From Anisodus tanguticus (taxonomy: Eukaryota > Streptophyta > Magnoliopsida > Solanales > Solanaceae), in the NCBI GenBank assembly GCA_034509755.1, contig CM067541.1, forward strand, positions 56,927,556 to 56,991,555: 64,000 nucleotides of DNA, read 5' to 3'. The position numbers and the translations under genes are program-made. A model generated the notes under the pieces. The model worked only from the letters and a program-made list of their open reading frames with translations, had not been told where the DNA came from and made no database searches. Shown here in pieces: positions 57,041-64,000 of this stretch (position 1 is the first letter of the stretch; every line of letters starts with the position of its first letter).

Positions 57041-57945
57041 TACCTAATTATATCTAATCCTTTTTTTCTTTCTTATTTTTCACAAATAAAAAATTAAAAT
57101 TGACAAAGTGGTGTTGAATAACATGCTTAATTTCCTTCGCGGCTCATCCATTTGTGTGATTATTGACCGGCTGACCAAGTCAGCTCACATCCTGCCACGC
57201 GTCAATTAGCGTTAAAATTTTATTTCATATATATATTGGTGCAGGATAGGATAGCTTTCGTGGCATCGGAAGTAGAAAATGAAAAAGAAAAATGTAAGAT
57301 GTTGAAGCTTGAGGGGAAACTGTTAGCAAGAACAGTTGGATATCGTCACTGACAGATCCAAACTACGCACTGATATATCCTCTCCCACAAACTCGTTTTT
57401 TCACCCTCTACTTATGCGGGAATTATAATATAGGAATTATTCATATGGTAATTAAATAATAATACTAACATTGTTATACGATGATTAATAATAATGATGA
57501 TATTATTACATAGATATTACTTACTTTAAACCATTTTTTTTCTTTAAAAGTGATTTTATTATCATATTGCTACCACTATATGTATTTTCATTTTACTTTC
57601 TAGTCATCCTGCACAAAATAATAGTAAAAAATAAAGACCAAATATTAAAGACCAGCACAAACAGGGACAAAGTACAAATGACCCCTCAATCTTCAGAACA
57701 CGGCCCAACAGATTCCACATTAACATGGCCCAAAATGGTGTTTAATTATGAAACTCCCACACAGAAAGGGAGGTGAAGAAGAGAGCGGCTGGAGCGACTA
57801 TATAAGGAGTTCGTTCACAATGGCAAAACTCTCGCAGCCACTCGATGAACACATAGCGAACTATTCTTTCGCCTTTTACTAAAGAATACAGTGTGTTCGT
57901 CGCAAATAGTGGCATACGCCGATTTTTGGAGGGTTCCTCTTTACT
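57041..57945 (+). repeat. C block, copied at 60353-61245
   Basis: attatatctaatccttttt ... ggtgcaggataggatagc ... gttagcaagaacagttgga ... up to the U5 3' hairpin is repeated with few changes and one ~35-bp loss. It carries U5-C here and U5-F there. The intervening 56500-57040 is unassigned AT-rich spacer. Confidence 0.9.
57754..57805 (+). promoter_or_regulatory. U5-C snRNA promoter (degenerate USE, TATA)
   Basis: CTCCCACACAG (57754-57764), then TATATAA (57799-57805) after 34 nt. USE has three changes from RTCCCACATCG. Confidence 0.75.
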
Positions 57946-57949
57946 GAGC
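57836..57949 (+). pseudogene. U5: U5 snRNA copy C, 3' hairpin cut
   Basis: The 5' stem (CGATGAACACA with TGTGTTCGTCG, one wobble) and loop GCCTTTTAC (57871-57879) are intact. The Sm site is GATTTTTGG (57921-57929), altered in its first base. The last hairpin arm stops at GAG (57946-57948) where the 875-bp block begins, so the 3' end and 3' box are lost. Confidence 0.85.
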
Positions 57950-58683
57950 ATGATTTTTTTTTTGAAAAAATTAAAATGACGGATCTTTTTTATGAAAATA
58001 AACTTATGGGTCAAGTTTTAGATTTAAAAACAATTGAAATCACAATTTGGAATTTGAAATCCTACGTTTTTGAACAATTTGAGATTTGAAATCATGATTT
58101 GAACTTGAACTTGAAGTTTTATCCAGATTTCATAACAAACGCTGATTTCAAATCAAAATTTTAAATTGAGATCCCAAATCGCGAAATGCCTACTAGCTTT
58201 ATTAAATCAAAATCAAGTACTAAATAAGGTTCCCACGTTACTTTTTAGGTGAGAGTTTCATAAAACTTCGTCTAAGTGATTTTTGTGATAACCGGAGCAA
58301 AGTAAAATGATTTTTATGTAACAAAAGAAAGAAAAATGACTTTTTTCTAATTAACACAAAGCTAGATGACCACCCATGAAATATACTCGCGCAAAAAAAA
58401 AAGAAAGATAGAATCGACCTGGTATTTCACTAAGGAAATTCAAAACGTAACGAAGTAAACACTCAAAAAAGTCAAAGAAATTCAACATATAGTATATATA
58501 CATAAAATAAATTTTAACCTATCTATATAGTGTAATTTTCTAACTAATGGGTTTCAATTGACTCCCCGACAAAGATAGCTCCACATTCGGATAGAGTTAG
58601 ATATGTATTTCAATATTCACTCTCTTATATTCATAATAATCGGTTTGCTAGTTTGACAAAATTCAGTGTTTCAGCGTTGGATT

Positions 58684-58725
<42 letters not shown>

Positions 58726-58821
58726 AAATAAGTATAAACAAAATTAAATATATATTTTAGCTTTTGTTTGTGATTTGTCATGAAAAGATATCATCTATTC
58801 ATCACACAAGAAAACGATTGT
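57946..58821 (+). repeat. 875-bp duplicated block, copy 2
   Basis: Near-perfect copy of 51102-51976 joined to the U5-C hairpin by the shared GAG. At its right edge it passes into sequence like R1 (caacacatgcttgaaacagt). Confidence 0.95.
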
Positions 58822-59319
58822 CAACACATGCTTGAAACAGTAAGCCCCAAATACATAACCCGCTCACTTAAATTAGTTGGGATGTTTCAAACAGACGAAC
58901 ACATGTCAACTCATAGTATAATGCTCCAATTATATACGCTTTCGGTTTAAAATTTGGTTTTTCTTTTTGGGTATGTTTTGATTCATCTATTGGTAGTTAA
59001 TAAGTTAAACACTACATATTTGCCTTAGGTTAATGTGTATAATTAAAAGAGACAACAAATTCTATGTGGTTCACTTTACTTAAATTATGATATTTCATTT
59101 AGACATTCGAACACCTCAACTTATAATATAATGGTCCAAGTTACGTGCTTAAAATTAGGATATTTCATTTAGACACTCGAATTACAGCCCATATGAAAGA
59201 GAAACTATTAAGGACCATCATAAAATGGGGACAAAAGTGCAAATGACCCCTCAATCCTCAGAACATGGCCCAACAGATCCCAGATTAACAGGACCGGAAG
59301 TGGTATTTTAATTATGGAA
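58822..59319 (+). repeat. Diverged R1-like and U5-upstream sequence
   Basis: Contains caacacatgcttgaaacagt, tgtataattaaaagagac and tatgtggttcact words of R1 in degraded, partly repeated form (gatatttcatttagaca twice), then the U5-upstream block with cccaacagatcc. No gene. Confidence 0.6.
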
Positions 59320-59371
59320 CTCCCACACTGAAAGGGAGGTGAAGAAGAGAGCGGCTTGAAGGAATATATAA
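59320..59371 (+). promoter_or_regulatory. U5-D snRNA promoter (degenerate USE, TATA)
   Basis: CTCCCACACTG (59320-59330) and TATATAA (59365-59371), 34 nt apart. Confidence 0.7.
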
Positions 59372-59383
59372 GGAGCTCGTTCA

Positions 59384-59498
59384 CACGCGATGAACACATA
59401 TCGGACTATTCTTTCGCCTTTTACTAAAGAATACCGTGTGTGCGTTGCAAATAATGGCATACGCCAATTTTTGGAGGGTTCTCTTTACTGAGGATCCC
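59384..59498 (+). pseudogene. U5: U5 snRNA copy D, 5' end deleted
   Basis: Loop GCCTTTTAC (59416-59424), Sm site AATTTTTGG (59466-59474) and 3' hairpin are present, but about 21 nt between TATA and GCGATGAAC are missing, so TATA is too close and a normal start would fall inside the first stem. The stem also carries changes (catatcgg for catagcga). Probably not a normal U5 gene. Confidence 0.8.
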
Positions 59499-59505
59499 AA
59501 CAATT

Positions 59506-60105
59506 CTAGTTATAGTTTTTTTATTAATGGAATATCGAAAACTATAGCCTTCCCAACACATGCTTGAGACAGTAAGTCTCAAATACATTACTAGCATACT
59601 AATTAGTAAGGACATTTCATTTAGACACTCAATTTGATCTTCTTTTTTGTGTGTGTCTATTGGATAGTTAAGTTAAACACATAAAATATATCATTTCTTT
59701 TAGTTATGCACATTCGCCTCAATAAATCGTAAAATTCAAACATTTGCTACTTGAGATTGATGTGTATAATTAAAAGAGACGACATATTGTATGTGGTTCA
59801 CTTAAATATCTAATAGACGAATGAAAATATGTGGATTTTATTCTTCAAAATTTGGATCGAAAATGTCTAATTGGTATATTTTATTAGAAGTTGAGGTGTT
59901 CAATTGTAACATTATATAGTTCTAGCGTCTAAATGAAATATTTTGGCAATTTTAAGAGATTGGCTATGTACTAAGCCAAAAAATGACATTGTAAACAAAA
60001 AAATATTTGTGAGTAATTCTGACTCACTAATGATTAATGAATGAGCTCATGTTCATGGCCCAAATATTATTGTCCTCAATCTTCAAGTAACCGCACAGTT
60101 TGCCC
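59506..60105 (+). repeat. R1 segment, copy 3
   Basis: Follows the U5-D 3' end exactly as copy 2 follows U5-B, and is almost identical to 52980-53577. Confidence 0.92.
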
Positions 60106-60153
60106 AACTGATTCCAGATTAACAGGGCCGAAAGTGGTATTTTAATTATGAAA

Positions 60154-60346
60154 TTCCCACACTAAAAGAGAGGTGAAGAAGAGAGCGGCTTGAAGGAATA
60201 TATAACGAGCTCGTTCACAACAACAATTCATTCGCCTTTTACTAAAGGAATTTGTAGGAATTCTTTCGCAACAGCAATTCGAGCTCCTTATAAGGAATTT
60301 GAAGGAATTTGAAAGAACCCCTATAAGGAGCTCGTTCACAACAGGA
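60154..60346 (+). pseudogene. U5 snRNA copy E, scrambled
   Basis: A USE-like TTCCCACACTA (60154-60164) and TATATAA (60199-60205) are followed by cattcGCCTTTTACtaaagg (loop 60234-60242), but the outer stem, Sm site and 3' hairpin are absent. In their place are rearranged pieces of the promoter (two further tataaggagctcgttcaca-like words, one inverted: gagctccttata) and gaaggaattt repeats. Confidence 0.75.
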
Positions 60347-60352
60347 ATATAT

Positions 60353-61112
60353 ATACCTAATTATATCTAATCCTTTTTTTCTTTCTTATTTTTCACAAAT
60401 AAAAAATTAAAATTGACAAAGTGGTGTTGAATAACATGTTTAATTTCCTTCGCGGTGCATCCATTAGGGTGATTATTGACCGGCTGACCCTAGTGGTGTT
60501 GAATAACATGTTTAAAATTTTATTTCATATATATATATTGGTGCAGGATAGGATAGCTTTCGTGGCATCGGAAATAGAAAATGAAAAATAAAAATGTAAG
60601 ATGTTGAAGCTTGAGGGGAAACTGTTAGCAAGAACAGTTGGATATCGTCATATATCCTCTCCCACAAACTCTTTTTTTCACCCTCTACTTATGCAGGAAT
60701 TATAATATAGGAATTATTCATATGGTAATTAAATAATAATACTAACATTGTTATATGATGATTAATAATAATGATGAAATTATTACATAGATATTACTTA
60801 CTTTAAAACCTTTTTTTTCTTTAAAAGTAATTTTATTATCATATTGTTACCACTATATGTACTCTCATTTTACTTTCTAGTTATCCTGCACAAAATAATA
60901 GTAAAAAATAAAGACCAACTATTAAAGACCAGTACAAACAGGGACAAAGTACAAATGACCCCTCAATCTTCAGAACATGGCCCAACAGATTTCACATTAA
61001 CATGGCCCAAAATGGTGTTTAATTATGAAACTCCCACACATAAAGGGAGGTGAAGAAGAGAGCGGCTGGAGCGACTATATAAGGAGCTCGTTCACAATGG
61101 CAAAACTCTCGC
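60353..61112 (+). repeat. C block, second copy, with U5-F promoter
   Basis: Copy of 57041-57835 with a small deletion near 60490. Contains CTCCCACACAT (61031-61041) and TATATAA (61076-61082), 34 nt apart, the promoter of U5-F. Confidence 0.9.
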
Positions 61113-61230
61113 AGCCACTCGATGAACACATAGCGAACTATTCTTTCGCCTTTTACTAAAGAATACAGTGTGTTCGTCGCAATAGTGGCATACGCCAATT
61201 TTTGGAGGGTTCCTCTTTACTGAGGATCCC
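61113..61230 (+). ncRNA. U5: U5 snRNA gene, copy F
   Basis: Complete: CGATGAACACA pairs with TGTGTTCGTCG with one wobble, loop GCCTTTTAC (61148-61156), Sm site AATTTTTGG (61197-61205), 3' hairpin GGGTTCCTC...GAGGATCCC ending at 61230, then CAATAATTCTAGTTATAA as 3' box. Nearly the same as copy C, so F shows what C was before it was cut. Confidence 0.88.
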
Positions 61231-62590
61231 AATAATTCTAGTTATAAATTTTTTGGAGGAGCTAGTCTCGCTTTGTGTGTCAATGATTATAAGTCATTCA
61301 TCTCTCATTCATAGTGGTTTACTGTATAAATTATGTACTTTGTTATACGGAGAATCTTGTAATATTACCTTTAAGTACAGGTAAAATGTCGACGTTATTT
61401 TCGTTTAATGTCTTCTTCCATAATTTAATATGTAGCTCTTTCGTCACTAACTTACAACTTACGAATTTCTGAACTATCCAGATGATATTTGTAGCTATTT
61501 TATATAAAACTCCACAAGAAAATACGGAGTTTCAATTGCCAGAATTCAAACTCCATGTAAAATTCCTGGAGTTTGAAATGGTCTATTGTTTTCAAATAAA
61601 GAACATAAAGCTAGATGAAATGTCGTATTAACGGGACCGTCTATTTTTAACTATATTTTAAACGTGGGACAAAATTGAATAGTGAATCAAACAAAGATCA
61701 ACACATGCCATTTTTACTATGTCTTGATAACTCGATGAGATATTACGACACACAAATTATCTATATAGGTATAAGATATTTCCGCCATTTGACATAATGA
61801 GTAAGGTTGATTCAGATTCTATCAATCTAATTGAACTGATCTTGACATAAGATAATATTTACTTCGATGTAAATAATTTTTAATGTCTCAAAACTAATTA
61901 AAAACGCACATTCACTATTCTCCTATTATAATTAATGAAACTTATTAGCAATTCATATAAGTTGTAGTAACCAAATAGTATGTCCCGATAATTTGATTGT
62001 TCAATAGATACAAACATTACATAAAATTAAAATAAAAGTTGATGCCAATTCACTAGATCATTTGACTGAGTCATCATGATTAGGCTTTTAAGTTACCGGC
62101 TTTGAAATGCTCTTTTTGAAGATCGACCTGTGTGTTTCTCGTTTGTGGCAACTTTGCTTTTACTGTTTATCATGCGAGGGAGTATACTAAATTCTAATAA
62201 AATGTTGTTGTTACTTGTTAAATATAAGTTGTTAAGATTCAGGAAGCTCTCGGCACTTGTGGTATGTGCTTCTTGTTTAATTAAATTTCCAAACAAATGA
62301 GAATAATATATTAAAAATACTAACAAACTTCTCAAAATACGTTCAAGCAACAAAATGTAGGTAATCTAGGAAAATCTATTTTTGGGCATAGGTAATCAAT
62401 CTATGTAACCATTATTATTAGTGTCATTAACTTACTAATATCAATTAGCGTTGAGGTTATATCTCTGGGTGAAAAGCGATTGCTCGCGAATTAAGTGGAT
62501 TCAGCTCCGACAAATACGATGCACTGAAACAATGCGGATAATGTGACGGGTGATGTAAAAATATGTCGATATATAGATAGTGAGAGCTGC
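61231..62590 (+). repeat. F-downstream segment, copy of 54094-55215
   Basis: Shares gtgtgtcaatgattataagtc at the left and gatgcactgaaac, tatatagatagt at the right. About 61410-61745 is absent from the other copy (gaactccatgtaaaattcctgg). No gene recognised. Confidence 0.8.
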
Positions 62591-62611
62591 CTTTTGACGA
62601 ATCATCTCCGT

Positions 62612-64000
62612 AAGTTTCGTCGCAACTTTAAGTCTTGCCATGTTTCACGGCCAAGTTACGGGTCGTAAAACTATTTTACGGGGCGTAAAATGGTGGTGCT
62701 CCACCGTAAAACTAGGTTGAATGTTGGTGGTGGAGTGATGTTTTACGGTGGAGGTTTGACGGAGCACAAAAGGGTTATACGGTGGGCAGTTCCACCATGA
62801 GAAGTTTTACGGAGCGTGCAAGCTGCCGTGAAAGTGAGGCGGTGCTAAACTTATATAAAATGATGGCAGCATATCTAAGCTCATTTCTCACTCCAAAATA
62901 AATCTCCTAAGATCCCAAACTCCCTCTAACAGATACCCTATCATTCTAGAAGAGATTACCAAGGTTTAGGGGGTGAATCTTCCATCGGAAAGATCGTAGT
63001 GATCATAGAAGTTTAGCTCTTTCGTGGTGTGATCGAGACGAAGGTTCTTTCGGGTTGAAGTAAAGTGTCTCGGAGATGGATCTCATGGGTTAAGGTAATA
63101 ATCTCCTCTCTCCTTATATTTTCAAGTTAGTTTAAGTTTTAGAGGCGGCTAATCACTACGAACTAGTGGAAACGACGCTAGAACGTCATAGTTGAGTTGA
63201 TTGTTGTTCGATAGTATGAGGGTTGTTCTTGTGATGTGAAGTTGCTGGTTGTATTGACATAATTATATAGATGTGTTATTATTGGTGTTTTGAGGATTAT
63301 GAGAGAGTTAGGATAAGACAAACGTCCTAGAATCATATGTAGAGCGGATTGCCGCTCGTCGGCTAGTGTTATGCTCCTACCTATTGATAGTCGTGTTGTC
63401 TTCTTTGTTGTCGCTTAGTGGTAAAGAAAGTTGTTCCCATCCTCGTCGAAAGGTCGACTTAGAGGTATGTAATGATTGTCCTCCTTCTCTCTTTAGCATG
63501 AATCCACGCCTACAATGGTTGCCATAATGAGCTTTACAAAAGAAGTATTCTTATCGAGCATGACTCCCATAGTATTATATATTACTTATACGCCTTTGTT
63601 TGTCCCTGATCTGAAGTACTTTCATGTCTTAGCGCTTATTCCTCACTAGATGAGTATATAAAGTTTATTCAGACATAGTCCTTGGTTGTTGTTGTTGATT
63701 TCATACCTCGAGCTATAATCGGCGGGTACGTCACTATGTTGCATTCCCACAGAGCCTATACATGGCTTGGTATGTTATAATTTATCTGATAGAGCCTTAT
63801 TACGGCATGGTATGTTGTGTGCACCAACAAAGTCTTATTGAGGACTGGTACAATTTGATATATATCCTCAGAGCTTCATTAAGGCCTGATATATTATATT
63901 TATCCACATAGCCTCATTAAGGCATGATATGTTATTGTTATTATTATACGATACGAGTTGGGAACATGTAGGTTCATCCTCAGATTTTCCCTTGATTCCC
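62612..64000. mobile_element. Probable LTR-type repeat running off the right edge
   Basis: Begins where similarity to the 55.2-kb segment stops. Features: ttttacgg/ccgtaaaa words in both orientations (62655-62820), a TATA-like cttatataaaatgatgg (62849), a CT-rich leader and, at 63740-63935, five loose ~50-bp repeats of agagcctNattaaggcatggtatgtta. These resemble long LTRs of Solanaceae Gypsy elements, but no coding region or second LTR is in view, so the class is inferred. Confidence 0.45.

Noticed and set aside
57567..57776. Short frames repeated at 57567 and 60844
   Set aside because: They repeat only because the C block is duplicated, overlap the U5 promoter and match no family.

Overview
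The window is nuclear DNA of a flowering plant, most likely Solanaceae. Support: genes with many GT-AG introns, AT-rich spacers, plant-type protein families, and repeat types typical of Solanaceae (RTE-type LINE and short copies ending in TTG repeats, hAT MITEs with CAGTGGCGGA ends, Helitrons ending CTAA). I cannot fix the species from sequence alone.

Layout, left to right. 1-1.8 kb: Helitron-like and MITE sequence. 1.9-7.4 kb (+): a four-exon Ran-binding protein 1 gene; its first intron is an array of about 16 copies of a roughly 120-bp unit that repeats the exon-2 splice-acceptor region. 8.2-10.2 kb: a short retroposon with a perfect 16-bp target duplication and a 1.28-kb non-autonomous DNA element. 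10.6-14.1 kb (+): a complete six-exon pyruvate decarboxylase gene. 15-16.2 kb: a Copia 3' remnant and a second copy of the PDC 3' flank. 16.4-16.6 kb (-): a 25-codon, two-exon ribosomal protein eL41 gene with a telo-box/site II promoter. 17.8-22.9 kb (-): a decayed but structurally complete Copia element. 24-26.6 kb: Helitron sequence and a tandem duplication. 27.0-46.0 kb (+): a 23-exon bifunctional 6-phosphofructo-2-kinase/fructose-2,6-bisphosphatase gene, whose introns carry SINEs, MITEs and an antisense RTE LINE. 47.3-50.4 kb (-): two ATL-type RING-H2 genes, the second lacking one zinc ligand.

50-62.6 kb is built from nested segmental duplications. It holds six U5 small nuclear RNA loci on the + strand: three with all parts (A, B, F), one cut in its 3' hairpin by a duplication junction (C), one missing its 5' end (D) and one scrambled (E). 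Each locus has an upstream element resembling the plant snRNA USE, then a TATA box 33-34 nt downstream, the spacing of Pol II-type snRNA genes. 62.6-64 kb looks like the start of a long LTR-type repeat running off the window.

The genes do not form one pathway. PDC (fermentative pyruvate use) and F2KP (fructose-2,6-bisphosphate level, hence glycolysis versus sucrose synthesis) both touch carbon metabolism; RanBP1, eL41, U5 and the ATLs are separate cell functions. The most notable points are the U5 cluster and the repeated duplication of intron 3' ends in RanBP1 and PDC.
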